From Litoditis marina (Eukaryota > Nematoda > Chromadorea > Rhabditida > Rhabditidae), in the NCBI GenBank assembly GCA_964036275.1, contig OZ038440.1, positions 3,261,690-3,325,689 on the forward strand: a stretch of 64,000 bases of DNA, given 5' to 3'. This document shows, piece by piece, positions 21,356 through 34,090 of the stretch; within the stretch, counting starts at the first letter, position 1, and each line of letters opens with the position of its first letter. The translations under genes were made by a program, and so were the position numbers. The notes under the pieces were generated by a model. That model was not told the origin of the DNA, searched no databases, and saw nothing but the letters and a program-made list of their open reading frames with translations.

Positions 21356-24300
21356 TCACCGCGTTATAAACTTTCCTCGCGGTGTCCGCTGTATGGAAGA
21401 AGTTATCAGAAACGCTGAAATGGTACAATACATCAAAACAGGAGTATTAAGAAGCGTTCATTATTTAATGAGGTCCAGCTTGAATAGCGTTGAAGACTAA
21501 CAAAACATTTGAACAAATACAGAGAGTTTAAAAACTGTGAGAGACTCCCTTTTGGATGATGAAACGTATTCAATTTTCAATAGAAGATATCTCATTTGAT
21601 TATGAATACGAAAGAACAGAAATAACTCACCTCCAAAAGGAAATAGGGCAGTGATAACAAATAACCAGTTATATCCTATGCTTTTCAAGTAATATTGTGA
21701 AATGACAGACAGGAGTACACCGCTGCAGGTCTGAAAAAGTAAAACAATTAATCTCAGAAAAAATAGTTCTTTTGAAAATAACTTTATATTAATAAAATTC
21801 GAAACTATTTTGAAATATTAGAAAATTATGTGCTCAGTGCCACTAATACCATCTCAAAGTCTTCATGACAACACATATTTTAGTTTCAAGTAAATATAAC
21901 ACTAATATTATGAAATGCTACTCACGGTTGAAAAAGTGAGGAAACCGTAATTTGTTGCTTTGTATTTTGATCCAAAACATCTCACTGTTGCCGTGATGAA
22001 CAATGCGTGTGTTGCGCCCATGCACACAAATGTTCCACACAACTGAAAAATCAATAATTAAACATAAGAACCACGCATAGGTGTGTAGAATAAGAGTAAT
22101 TTAAATTTTAATTGTAAATATGGAAAGATGATGATTAATAAGAACGAAGAACAATGTGTTTTTTGAAGAAAAAAATGTTGGAGAACTATAGAAACACACT
22201 AAATAAGTATTTATAAACTTAAATACAAACTAACCCATATTAAAAACATGAGTTTGCCTACTCTCTCCGTCAGCGGCATGGTAAACAACAAGGCCGATGC
22301 AATGCAAGTGGCAGTCGAGACAGCTATCTGCAAGTATGGCTGTCGTGATCAGGTGGCCGAGTGGTTAAGGCGATGGACTGCTAATCCATTGGGGTTTCCC
22401 CGCGTGAGTTCGAATCTCATCCTGATCGAATCTTTTGCAAACTACACAAATGTCCGAAAATTGAAACTCAAGTATAAAATATGTGTATTTCTTCATTATT
22501 ATTCATATATAACTGTAAAATGTGACTATTCTACACAAAAGAATCCGTTTTTTGATTTAAAAGACACCATGATTTTGTTCCAAAAATAGGCAAATTTTCC
22601 GGATGAAGGCGAAAAAAGAGCGCTGTTCATGTATATTTATGGTTTTCTCCATAACTTTACCGGAAAATGACAACTGACCTGGAAACTCGTTTTGTCAGTC
22701 ATATATCCCCAACCCACTCGGGCAATAGCATTCGCCACAGAACCCGCACTGAATGCCATGGCCAGGAAAAAGTCGTCGTCTATAAACGTTTCGGCGAAGG
22801 TCTGAAACATGCTTTTTTACATGAGTATTTTGAATTTCATTATTAATTATTGATGTAAACAATTTTAAATTGGAATACAGGGTGCAAAAATACTAACTAA
22901 TTTTTCAGGAAAACGTACGAGCGATGAAATCTCCTTTAACGGTATACCTGACAGAGGACTGCGAAGAAAACACCTAATTCAAGCAAATCTATCCACAAAA
23001 AAAGCTGACCTTGTATAGATTGTAGAACATATTCGCGTAGAAGGAGCAACAGAAAAGTGCTCCGAACAGAAAATAGAACGTAGACGATCTCAACATTTCT
23101 CCAGGAGGGATCGAAACATCACCACTTCAAATAATAAAACTCAACAACTTGGAATGCAGCAAAGGATAGGAATAGTTTCCTATCACGACTCACGATTGAA
23201 TCTTATTTTATCAGAGCAAGTGTGAACTCGGTGGGCATCAGTATTAGCATGAAGCTCTTTTAACGTTAGCTTAACAAAACTCTATGGAAAAGTTGTCAAT
23301 ATTGTATAATTGTGTCAAGGATAACTTTTTGGAATAGACCGTGAGTTTTTTTGGATTTTGGAATAGACTAGTGAGGTTCGATTTCCCCAATAAACAGAGC
23401 CCGTTACCTCACTTAAAAACGTCGAATTTCATTGTTTTGCTCAAAATACCCGACTTCTCGACGAATACTCTGTTTTCGTATATTCCGTACATGACAAAGG
23501 AGCACCTTTTCGACTGCTCCCTGACAAAGACCTCGTCATCGCTGTCACTCGAGATCAGAGATTCACGCGACGCCGAACGGTGACGGACCGAAGAGGACAC
23601 CACGTCGTTCGGCGGACTCTGAACATGACATGACGTTGACGAAGTGCCCTTGTTGCATCATAGTACAAAGTACACTGTATAGGGTGGCAATATCTGAGTT
23701 GTAGTTTGATCTGCAGAGTTCACGAATTATGACGGGATCAAACTACAAACACAGTGGTTCAGAGCAAGATGGAGAGTATCCATCCGCCCTATCCTGAGCC
23801 AAAGCCAACCCTATATACATTGCTTAAATATTGGAGCGCAAACAGCCAAACAGGGTATTTGAGCAAAATGTCTATATAGTTTTGCAGACTACTCACTCAT
23901 TTCTTCTGTTAAATTGTGTCTTCGACTGTGAAATTGTCCAAATTGTAGATGATGAGAACTAAATGAAATCATCGAAAGCTCATTCTCAAATGAGTTGTCG
24001 AAAATTTGTTCAAATAACTTACTCAGCTGTTTGGGCCAAAATACGTTAACGACGAACCATCAATTTTCTCTGTGTTACGTGCACTTCTGAACCAAACACA
24101 GTGAGCAGCAAACTCAAAAAGTGAATGAAACAAGTGTAGAGCAGAACATGGTGATACAACAGATCAAGCGGCTCAGTTTATTGAATGTTAAGAAAGCAGT
24201 GTGAGAACAAATTGATTAGTGACAAACTCTGCACGAGAACTAGCAATCAGAAAACCCAAACAGCTTTAACAAACTTAAAACCTAATCATGAATCGCGTTA

Positions 24301-27300
24301 CGCCAACATCAGGTAGAATCGTTTGACGTATGCAATTTGTGAATCCATCCGTGACCTACTTACTTTTAACCCATATTATCTTTCACTAACAATTGAGTTT
24401 ACCGAAAATATGCCGATTCCGGAGCCTTATTATCAATGCTAACACAACAGGATGATTTTTGTTCTAATCTGAGCGAAATACGGGTTCCCTTACGAAAAAG
24501 TGAAACCTTCCTGGTTTATGAGTGTGACAAATCGGTAGCTTAGCAATAACATAAACCCAAACCTAACAGACTAACAGGTCGTAACTCGCAAACTAAATCG
24601 TTGTAGAAGCCACCAAACCCAACGTGAACAATGAGCACGACACAACACCGACCATTAACCAACTACAAACTGATATTCGTCAGAACACTAGATTGCAACA
24701 AAAAAAAAACATACTTTTTCAAAAACCAAACCCCCTTTCAACTCATTTCCTGTAGTTCACAGCTCTGACGAACACCAGCTTCCGCAAAACATGGTTCTCA
24801 CTCTTGTTTGGGAATCGTGCCGTGATTTAGCTAATCATTGACAGGTATAGCTGAATCTAGACCCAACGACAAGCAAAAGCGTGAACCTATAAGACATAGT
24901 TCGTCCTCTACTACTAAATTTGGCATCAACCGCTGAGTTAGAATCGCCATTTGAGCCAAGCGATTTTCTGGTGAACAAACCGAACTCTGAACCGTGAATC
25001 GAACCATTCCCACTGAACGAACCGAGTCACAGTCCGCTCTAGCGACTAGTTTGCGGTTCGGTTCAGGAAAGACGGGTTCGGTTCAGGAAAGACGCGGTTC
25101 GGTTCAGGAAAGACACGGTTATCCAGTGAAATCCCCGCCACGACAGGATGCAAAAAGCAACACAAAATTATCGATAATCACGGTTTTGCCCTGACTGTGA
25201 GACAAAGTGACTTGTATCTTTGCCAGAAAAAAAACTGTCGCGTAACTGTATCAGAAGATTATGAATTTCGACAAGGTGACAAATACACCAGGCTTTTTAT
25301 TTTTCAGTTTCAGAAGTTCTAGCTTATATACAAGTCACGGTGTTTCAGAGGAAAGCACGAACTCTGTCTAAGGCCCGGCTCATACTTTTTACGTTGGCGT
25401 ACGTCCGCGTTTTTAGTAAAGAAAACATGATTATCGATTGCTTCCGGCGTATTACGCAAAGCAAATCGAAACTAATGTTTTTTTCACTATTGTGCCAGCG
25501 TAGAAAGTATGAATGAGGCTTACAACATTGACTGGCAGCGTGCATTTGGTGAACTACCGAAATGTCGTCCATTGTGTTCAGGGGATGGTAGCGAACCGCG
25601 GCAAAACGCGACACCTTGCGACCCTCTCGGATAGACGTCAAATAGTCAGAAATTGATCCGAGACCCGAGCAATGAATCTAGGGGGCAGATAAAGATCAAG
25701 CACCGTAATTTATACTTTGAAATACGTAAATATATGCTAAACTATGCTGTGGAAAGCCGATCAAGTTGTGCAGGCAAACAAAATTGTCGTTCCACAAATT
25801 TGCTGCGCGCAGGTCACAGAGTCATTGTTGCACGTTTTACAAATTTGGGCAACTTTAAAGAACAGAACCAACATGTTTCGGTAATCCGTATGTCATATTA
25901 TCATGATTTAGTGATTTAGTCGATTCCAAGTTCAAAAACTTCCATGGTTTTGTGTTTATAAATGTATATTAGTTGGTGGCAACTTCAAACCCAGTGCTGA
26001 TACCCAGATTAGAATAACCACACACCAAGTTATCACTCAACTACCGAGAAACAGAATATACAACTAACCTTTTCTGGTGGGTCACATATCACAATAAGAG
26101 CAATACATTGGATGATGCCATATATAGATGCGAGCGTAACAAATACCCCGGGTACTCGATCAAGCAGCTCTTTTTGGAGGAAATATCTGAAGAGGTACTT
26201 GCGTTTTATATTGCATAAACGAGTCAAAGTCAAAATTACACTTTTTAAGATGGCATCTCCAAATTTCTATGCCCAAAACTATTCAGACACGTAGAGAGTC
26301 AGAGCTCTAAATAAGCCAACCTACACAAATACAGCAATCAGCAAATAAGACTCCCTTTCAGACGGACATTGGTGAAATTGGCAATTTCTTCGCAAACCGA
26401 AATCAAACCGATTCTTCCTGAACCAATTGATCAGGTAGAACATTTGTTTGAACACTCCCTTAGTTCAAATCTGGTTCGGGAACAATCGGTTCGATTTTGA
26501 TTCGGGAAACGGGAAAAGTCGGTTCGAGGCTCGAAAAGAAATTCATCCACTCATACTCACAAGGGTTGTTAGAATTCCCAAAACGGGAAATTCCAATCCC
26601 AAACTAGAAAAACTCGAAATAGCCAGTCGGCTAACAACCCTCCATGGTCTCAGACAAATTACATATATTATTATCATTACTCACCCCTCCTTGGTGGCGG
26701 GTAGATTATTCGGATTCACAAGGGCCGTCTGGATGGGGGCGAATATGGAGGAGGAGATGCCAAAACCGGCTGCCACAATGCCACTGATAAGACCCACCTT
26801 GTCCGGAGCCCACTGCAAATATATACATTTACATGATTCATATTTTACATATTTATCAGCTCACGTCGCTTCGTTTCGAGGCAGTGATCCTCATACACAG
26901 TTTATTGTGAGAAGAACTTGCCTCCACTTTTAAAGTGTGGGGTGTGGCTATTCTAAAAAAGAACCACGTATTATGAATCTACCCCTTAAATACGTCAAAT
27001 ATCATAGTTCACGGAACTTTTATGTGTAAACATCTAAAAAAAACTGATACATTAATGTTGTACGATGTAAAATGAGAGGTTTTTCGTGACTGAGTATACT
27101 AAACAACCTACATTGATAACTGTGACCACGGCAGTTACATAGGCGATTCCCATTCCGAGTCCGAAAAGTAGACCATAACAGACAAAGAACAGTAGAAACG
27201 AGTGACGAATAGCAATAGAGGAAAGGTATACCGAGAGCCTGAAAATTGAAAAATCAAACTCAAACTATGTGGCAACCAATAAAACATTCTAGCAAGAAAA

Positions 27301-28661
27301 AATCTCACAACAGTTTGCTAAACTGAGATATCTAGAAAGTATGACTTTTTAATTTCCAATACAAATACTGAAATTTGAGTTTTGAATTCAATCGGACAAT
27401 TGGCGCATTGCATAAGATTGAAGAACTTGGACCTTACCTTACTGGTATACGCTCTCGTATACTTTACCCGGTCAGTCTCACTCCAGGTCCGATTCTTTAC
27501 TGAACCGGAGCTCTGCACACTATTTTTGTATTCTATTGCTCAGCGGTTAGGTAGTTCTTTCTGTTACTTAAGCCGTACTTTTGTTTTCTTTTAGAATCGT
27601 CCATTGATTGCTGTTTCAGATTTCTACCGTGCTCTCTGAACTCGTAACGTAACCCCACCACCCACTATTCGCCCCGGAAAATGACAGACTACATTGCTGT
27701 TTTGATCTACCGGCTGCCGCCTCTATTCCGGTTACTCGTTGTACTATCGGGAGCATAAACTCACGTAGCCAGAAAGCAACCGAAAAAGGCGGTCGGTCGT
27801 GGACCCCATTTGAGAACCATCGAGCCACCAATCACCATCGCGAACGGAAAACAACCTGAAAGTCATCGACTTGAAAAACGGCTATATTTATATCCCGAAT
27901 CCAGTCGGCTATAATCTAACCAACACAACCTTTAAAACTACCAGAGTAATCAAATATATCATAGAAAACAACTTATGACAACTAGATGGTGCATCATCAT
28001 AATTCATAGAAAACCGCTAATAACAACTACATAGTGTGAAGCCTCCAAACTAGGAACTATGAGCAGCGCGATGGTTTTGTGGAACTGCGAAAAAAGATTT
28101 GTAGTAGTCTGGTAGTGCAAGCTAAACATCAACAGTGCTCTAACAAGCACTTATGTACAATGAGTTAACATGTAATCACTCAGCGACAACGTTGTTCTCC
28201 TTTTTTAGTGACCGTACCTTGAAAGGTAGGTATCCACATCAAGTGTTCTAGCCTGATAGTGGGATCCGTGTGATTTCGCATGTACGAGGCCATATATGGT
28301 AGCATATTACCTGGAATGAACGATAAGAAACGTTACTAGTACTAGATAAACTTTGGAGCAGTTGACTTTTGACTAACACTGACAGTCCGCTAACTTACAA
28401 AATGTCTGTTCCTTAAATAACTGAAGAATATATTGAGCTTCTAGCCAACACAAGAAAAACGAACAATCACGGTTCAGAGTTTAGATGATTCTGCAGAAAA
28501 CGCATGACACAAAATTAACTCCGCGATATTCCAAATAAAAACCAACCAAACGTGTGATAAGTGCCGATGGTGAGATGTATCATGACTGCTCCCGATAATA
28601 CAACGAGTAACCGAAATAGAGGCGGTAGCCGGTAGATCAAAACAGCAATGTAGTCTGTCAT
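21356..28661 (-). CDS. Major facilitator superfamily transporter, oxalate/formate antiporter-like
   Basis: Complete 12-helix MFS carrier, probably for an organic anion; the substrate cannot be told from sequence. Exons: 28661-28547, 28310-28218, 27855-27765, 27238-27112, 26812-26685, 26186-26069, 23618-23413, 23124-23010, 22801-22679, 22327-22235, 22042-21926, 21730-21631, 21414-21356. All phases agree and give 494 residues. Family cues are GNMLPYMASYMR after TM1, the GLLFGLGMGIAYVTAVVTVI helix, WAPDKVGLISGIVAAGFGIS, and in the second half ANAIARVGWGYMTDKTSF and RCFGSKYKATNYGFLTFST. The 206-bp exon encodes the large cytoplasmic loop between the two six-helix halves, with a serine/aspartate cluster (SLISSDSDDE). 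The tail after the last helix is basic (SSIQRTPRGKFITR). The eighth exon uses a TTTGAAG acceptor, unusual in having A at -3. A CTTTCAG lies 86 bp upstream of the ATG. Confidence 0.87.
22347..22428 (+). tRNA. tRNA-Ser (anticodon GCU)
   Basis: An 82-nt gene folds as a class II tRNA. The acceptor GATCAGG pairs with CCTGATC. A-box TGGCCGAGTGG and B-box GAGTTCGAATC are present. The anticodon stem ATGGA/TCCAT encloses CTGCTAA with anticodon GCT at 22380-22382, and the long variable arm GGGGTTTCCCC is typical of serine tRNAs. It lies antisense inside an intron of the MFS transporter, starting 19 bp from that intron's 3' splice site. Confidence 0.95.
23690..23760. repeat. GTAGTTTGATC palindrome (one of many copies)
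   Basis: Clear example of a short palindromic repeat, GTAGTTTGATC ... GATCAAACTAC with a spacer of about 32 bp. Full or half copies recur near 880, 1030, 2420, 11590, 12790, 33075, 42040, 45220, 52320, 52625 and 55720. Confidence 0.8.
25053..25114. repeat. Three tandem copies of GCGGTTCGGTTCAGGAAAGAC
   Basis: Three ~21-bp units differing by single bases, within transporter intron 6. Related CGGTTC-rich words recur at 26.4-26.53 kb. Confidence 0.85.
26572..26641. repeat. 70-bp relative of the AGGGTTGTTAA foldback element
   Basis: Starts AGGGTTGTTAGAATTCCC and ends GGCTAACAACCCT, the same ends as the 3.06-kb element. It looks like an internally deleted copy and lies 44 bp from an exon of the transporter. 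Confidence 0.7.
27574..27755 (+). pseudogene. Inverted copy of MFS transporter exon 1 and its leader
   Basis: This is a 182-bp inverted, near-identical copy of 28587-28768. It carries the leader, the TTTCAG site, and an ATG at 27681 that reads MTDYIAVLIYRLPPLFRLLV before a TAA at 27756-27758. It therefore encodes only 25 residues on the plus strand. Its inner end stops three bases from the GTGAGT donor of the transporter's third exon. Exons 2 and 3 lie between the two arms. Confidence 0.9.
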
Positions 28662-28750
28662 TTTCCAAAACGAATAGTGAATGGCGGGGTTACGTTACCA
28701 GTTCAGAGAGCACCGTAGAAATCTGAAAGAGCAATCAATGGACGATATTA
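28662..28750 (-). promoter_or_regulatory. 5' leader of the MFS transporter with 3' splice-like site
   Basis: TTGCTCTTTCAG ends at 28727, just upstream of a short leader running to the ATG at 28661. In nematodes this pattern fits either a spliced-leader trans-splice acceptor or the end of a 5' UTR intron. The same site is copied in the inverted arm at 27.6 kb. Confidence 0.4.
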
Positions 28751-28769
28751 AAAGAAAACAAAAGTACGT

Positions 28770-31700
28770 CAACTGATTAAGACCTTTAAGTACGACAGAT
28801 TTCTGATGTTTACTTGTCATTTGCAGTAACGCAAGCCTCCAAACAATCAGAAAGAATGACGTTTATATGCGGAACGTCTGCTCGCTTTCTTATAAAACTA
28901 TAAGATAAATACTTTTCTTTTTTTTTATGAAAATTCATCATTCAACTCCTAGGAAATAAAGAGAGGGGTGTTGAACAATGGAATGACGAATGATATGTTT
29001 TCTAGACGTGATATCATCATAATTAGAACAATACCTCTGAAAACTGGTCAAAACAATTTGATCATTAGATGTTCCTGATTTATCTGCTTTTTGTTATTAA
29101 AAACGTTGTTTTCTTAACTTTTAAAAGCCCTAATGAAAGAAAACTGGTTACAGAATCGAAAAGTTCAAGAATTTCCGAGTCGAAAATGATACATTACATA
29201 AGGTTTAATCAAACTATCCCAAGATTCTTCCACAATATCACACGAGTACTCGAGTACCCAAAATTGACATCGACAATTCGAAAAGACATTAATTCGTCTT
29301 TTTTTCAGATTAAATGACGAGAGTGGTTAGTGAACTTCAACTTGGCGAAGAACATTGATAACAATTAACAATATGACCTATTTGGTGGAACTATGACAAT
29401 TTTCTAGAGAAGTATCTCATTTTCATTCATAACATCTGTAGATTTTTTTTTACATAAATGGAAAGTAGTTCACGGTTCAAAGTGAACGCAATGTGAAACA
29501 TAAAAGGCAATATATTTGAAGATAACTTGCACTTTCCTTATTGAATTTGCGGCATTAAGTTCATTAAGTAAGTAAATTGTGTCTCGTAATCTCTACCTAC
29601 TACCTAGTTACCTATCCAGGACGCAGCTGCCAGCTTGTTTGTTTGAAAAGTGATAGTGACAGCTGGGGGAAAATCACAAGCTATAAGACGAACGGAGAGG
29701 AAAAAGCAAAAACAGCTGATGGTTGAAACTCGAGAGAACACAGAGAGAGCAACATTCTTCAAATGTCATGAGATAGGCATAATCCAGTAAAATTTGTCCA
29801 AACAGTCCGGAAAATTCGAAAAAAAGGAGCACGTTACGGAGCACGTGGGTTATGACAATATCGAGTAAGTCGGACCATTTCTTATGCACAATCATGATGC
29901 TCTACGAAAATGGAAGAAAATAGTTTATTTTATGAGAAGAAGTTATTTTAATTCAATCAGTCCGACATAGCAATATCCGTGAAAAAAGTACATTCGCGCG
30001 AGAAAACATGAACCACGTTGAAAAACGTGCTTTCATTTACTTAACATCTCAACAAAACAAATTGACGCACCTTTTTCTTAATAGGTGGTTCAGCTTGAGA
30101 AATGAGGAGACCACCGAGCTGTTCTGAAGTCCGACAATAAATGAAAGCAACCAAAAAATGCACTTACAAAAAAAGTACTTTCCATGATATATATATTCCT
30201 ATCAATATATTGCATGCCTTCCATATCCCATTGCCAAAACCAGAACGCATTTGGCAGTTTACGTTAAAACGCTCTATTTATAATACCGTAATACGTTAAG
30301 TTAAAACTAGGGTCCGACAGCCAATTTCAAACCAGTCGTTTTATGGGCTGGCAGCAAGATAATGAAAGATAAAAAATGAATGGTAAATATATACCGAATT
30401 CCCAATAAGATCATTTATAGTCAGTAAAAACTATAGAAAATCTTCTATTGGTATAAGGAAAAAGATCTATCGCGATTACGACCGAACCAATCGAAATGAT
30501 GTGATTTATGGACTATATCCTTTCTTACGACTCATCGTTTGGAATAATCAGGATGGGCATGAAAATGAGAAATATAATATATATATATATTAATATTTAA
30601 GCAAATTTGTATTTCATAGTTTCAGTTCAGTTCAGTTTATGAATGATGTTTGGAACCGAATGATCAGTGGAAAGTCAAAAAATAGATAATGGATTGACGG
30701 TCGGTTAAATTTAAAACCGTAAAACTTGCAGTGAAACTTTGGATATATAAAGAAAAGACAAGGATTTTCAGCAAATTTCGTCCATTCTTCGAAAATAGAG
30801 AATTCGCCTTTAACAAAAAAGAAGCTCGTTTTCGGATTTTTTCCGGCCGTTTGGACGACTTTATAATTTTTACTCGAGTATGAATATAAAACTAGACTAA
30901 ACCATTAACCCGAGACGGAAGCAGACAGAATTGAACGTTGAAGGCATAGATTGCAATCAGTTGCCGAGTGCGTGAAATTTCGCGTCGTCCGTCAACCTGT
31001 TCCAAGTTCCATTCGTATTGAGCGAATAGAAACGTCAAAATAGGGCAAAGCTCGTAGAGTAATAGACTTGTCACATCACCAAGAACAATGAGAAACGTGT
31101 GAGGTTTAATTGAGAATAGAGAAGACAGTTGGATTGTCTGGTAGAAAACTTCTGGTCGAGGAAGTGTTATATGGAGTCTTATTTTCATACAATTACAACG
31201 GCGTTGATTATTGACCGAAAAAATATATTTTGATGAGAGAAAAACGACAATATTTATCACTCTTTTTACTTTCATTCAGGGGAGTTCCCAAATCACTTTG
31301 AGACAGAATAGAACATGTTATTTGCACATGACCGATTCAAATGATTGAATAGGTGTTATAAAACATCGTATTATTCTCACTCACATCACATTCATGAATT
31401 ACATCTGAACGTATAATTATCAGGTGCAATCATACTGAATAACAACAGGCATAAGCTCACCTGTATGCGTGGAGATGTGTACTTAGTACATTGCTTCTGT
31501 TAGCTCGTATTGACTGACGAAAAAGAGAAACACGAGCGCGAAGACCAGTTAATGATGAGAAATGAGTACCGTCCGAACGTTCGTGTAGCGTGGAATGCGA
31601 ACAAAAAGAATAATGAAGACGCCGACACCGTACAGTTACGAACAATCAAGCACCAACTACGATACCCATGATGTGAGAGCTGCTGAAACGAATAATATTG

Positions 31701-32559
31701 TGCACTAAAATAAAGATGAAAAGAATAAACAATTGGATCCATCACGCACGTCATGTTTTGGAATTTCAATGGAAGACAAACAATAATCATATATGATTTG
31801 TCTACTATATATAACACATCTGAGAAGTAAGAAGAGAGACAGACAAAAAAGCAGTGAAGTATTCATATAAAAACGTGCCGCATAGCAGTTCAATTTCCAT
31901 AGGTATTTTTTGGATATGATAAAGTGTATTCAAACCACATCTACTTCTTAAACTTGAACTCATGAACACGGAAAAAACAAATGAACAGTTCATAAGTGGT
32001 CAGCTATTGAAATTATGGAAAGAAATGAATATAAGAACGTGAGGAAATGAAATCGTGCGTCGAATCGAACTGAAGAGAGAGTGTTTGAAACGAGGAGAGT
32101 GCAGAGAAAAAGAGGATGCGTACTCTGTCAGCTCTGACGGCAAAAGAAAAAATACCGTAAGATTTGGCTACAAAAAATTCTGCTGTGTAATTTGTGTTAT
32201 TTCGAATGCTATGATTAGGTAATTGTAGTTTAAATCAGAACACTAATCTCTGATACTACTATAATGATTTTGGTTGACAAGATGACACTTTAGTGTCCGT
32301 TTTCGATTGGAATAACATACAACAACGTGATTGGTCCAGAACCACATTTTCTTCCTTTCTCCAAACAAACGATCAACTAGACACCAGTTGCCGTATTTTG
32401 TAAGACTAATTGTCAAGTTGGCTCAAGTGAGAAACTTTCAAAGTAGCTTACTTGCGTGCAGCAAGTCTACCCGCGATATTTTGTAAGTAAAAAGTAAAAA
32501 CCAAATCGTGACAATGTTCGAACCGAACTACAAACGACACCGCTTCGAAAATCTGCAGA
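28770..32559. other. Intergenic region upstream of the transporter
   Basis: Probable promoter side of the transporter. A minus-strand open frame of 127 codons at 30892-31275 and shorter ones at 31.5-32.0 kb do not resemble any family I know and lack coherent splice chains. An (AT)n run is at about 30577-30592. Confidence 0.4.
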
Positions 32560-32863
32560 TTATTGTTTATCATTCTCCTGTATTTTCCTAAAAGTTTGGT
32601 CGATAAGATCTGAAGCTAGTTTGGATTCAACTTTGAAGTTCATATCGGTACATGATGAGACAACCAACTGTTCATTATACTTCACTGACTTCACTAAGGC
32701 AAGACGGTTGGGATTCTGACAATGACCAAGTGGTTCGGCGCGCAACAGACACGATTCTTCAGTGATTTGGCCGAGAAGTTGTCCTGATTAATAAAATGGT
32801 GACGTCTGATGACTTTATTCGTGTCTATCAGATAATCACGAACCACTTCCCACTTTTGCTAAT
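32560..32863 (-). CDS. Candidate terminal exons of an unrecognised minus-strand gene
   Basis: An acceptor TTATTAATCAG opens a frame from 32783 to a TAA at 32560 that is free of stops for 73 codons and has protein-like composition (ITEESCLLRAEPLGHCQNPN, DLIDQTFRKIQENDKQ). An in-phase small exon just upstream (QKWEVV, acceptor TTTAATTAG) would leave a 56-bp intron. Nearby minus-strand sequence at 33.2 kb reads YISIDQMRIRPDTIVKELKL before a stop. No start or family was found. The plus strand also has open stretches here, so this may be a decayed copy. Confidence 0.25.
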
Positions 32864-33543
32864 TAAAGAAGGCGTATACGTGAAGAGGATGGCATGCACG
32901 TTAATCTTCTAATCCTTCTCGAAGTCGAGAAAATCAATGAATCAATGAGTCAATCGCTGGGGACGGAAGAACTTGGAGAATGGAGAGAATTTTTGAAGCT
33001 TGCAACACAACGAGTTGTAGTTCCAGACGAAAAGCAACTTGAACGATGTATGCTGCCCTATCCCCGTGTTTGTAGTTTGATCTCGTTGACTCTCGGTCGA
33101 AATTGGAAAATGTGGCGTGTATCGACATCAAACTACCGTAAAGACTCAGTTACTTTCTATACACGACTACAATAGTTCCGAGAATCTAACTGTCAGTGAT
33201 CAATCAGAAGTTTGAGCTCTTTCACGATCGTATCGGGACGAATACGCATTTGGTCGATCGAAATGTATGTTTCTTAGAGAGAGAAGATGCACTGCACAAC
33301 CTCCCTTTCTCTGGCAAACGCTTGCAGAGATAGTTAAATCGGTTTCTTTTGTGGGCCCCAAGAATATGATTTCAAAACTTTCTTCCCCTTTCTCCATGTC
33401 ACTGTTGTCGGGGAACTTCCAGATTTACATTTTCGATTCTGTACCAAAAACATATACGTTCGTTAAGAAACAATCATCAGAAAGTTTGAATGTATACTGT
33501 AGCCGTCCACGTAAGAGTGATGAGGGCTATCCTCGTATAATAA

Positions 33544-33555
33544 CCCCCCCCCCCC
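33544..33555. repeat. Run of 12 C
   Basis: An uninterrupted C12 on the plus strand, G12 on the minus strand, able to form a G-quadruplex. Confidence 0.95.
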
Positions 33556-33795
33556 ATTCTTCTAGGGCGCGTAGTCGGCTTCCTCTTTCTAATGAACAGA
33601 GCACAACTTACGCGCCCTTCTAATTTCCTGCCCAGCCCCTATCATATTTCTTTTTCGTATTGTAGGAAAGTGTAAATTAGACTTTTTACATATTATCAAT
33701 GAAATATGGGATCGTAACTCTTTTATAACTACTCTCCGCCCTATAGAGAGAAAATGGGTGGTTGTTGCACTCTATCGTTGTCCGCTCACTTGCGT

Positions 33796-34090
33796 ACAAC
33801 TTTCTCTCTCCGTTAGCTCTTTCTTTTTTTCTCCCTCTTCCCCTTCCTTTATCTGTTGCACTTTATTCTCTCTCCCCCTCCCACACACACTTTTCAATAA
33901 GTTAGCTTTCTCACTTCTCTGTATCTCACACAACCTGACCTCTCTTTCTCCCCTCTTTTTTCTATTTGCTTCTCTTCCTCTTTCTTTCTTCTTTTCCCCA
34001 TTCCCTCTCTCTGTCTCCCTCTCCCTCTCTCTTTCCCTCTTCATCTTCTTTTCTATCTCTCCCCCTCCCTCCCGTCACCTCTCCATCTCA
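33796..34090. repeat. CT-rich low-complexity tract
   Basis: About 300 bp of imperfect (CT/CCT/TTC)n on the plus strand. Long open frames on both strands here are Ser/Leu/Phe- or Arg/Glu-only and are not genes. Confidence 0.9.

Larger units (their letters stand above)
23619..26068. other. Large transporter intron 6 without supported exon
   Basis: Contains one GTAGTTTGATC-type palindrome at about 23700-23755 and a short tandem repeat at 25.05 kb. The longest open frames read as random translations. Confidence 0.5.

Noticed and set aside
22248..22589. Plus-strand frame of 113 codons across the tRNA
   Set aside because: It overlaps a transporter exon on the other strand and reads through the tRNA-Ser gene.
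30892..31275. 127-codon minus-strand frame, possibly a chemoreceptor fragment
   Set aside because: Hydrophobic patches exist, but there is no receptor motif, no consistent neighbouring exon and no supported start.
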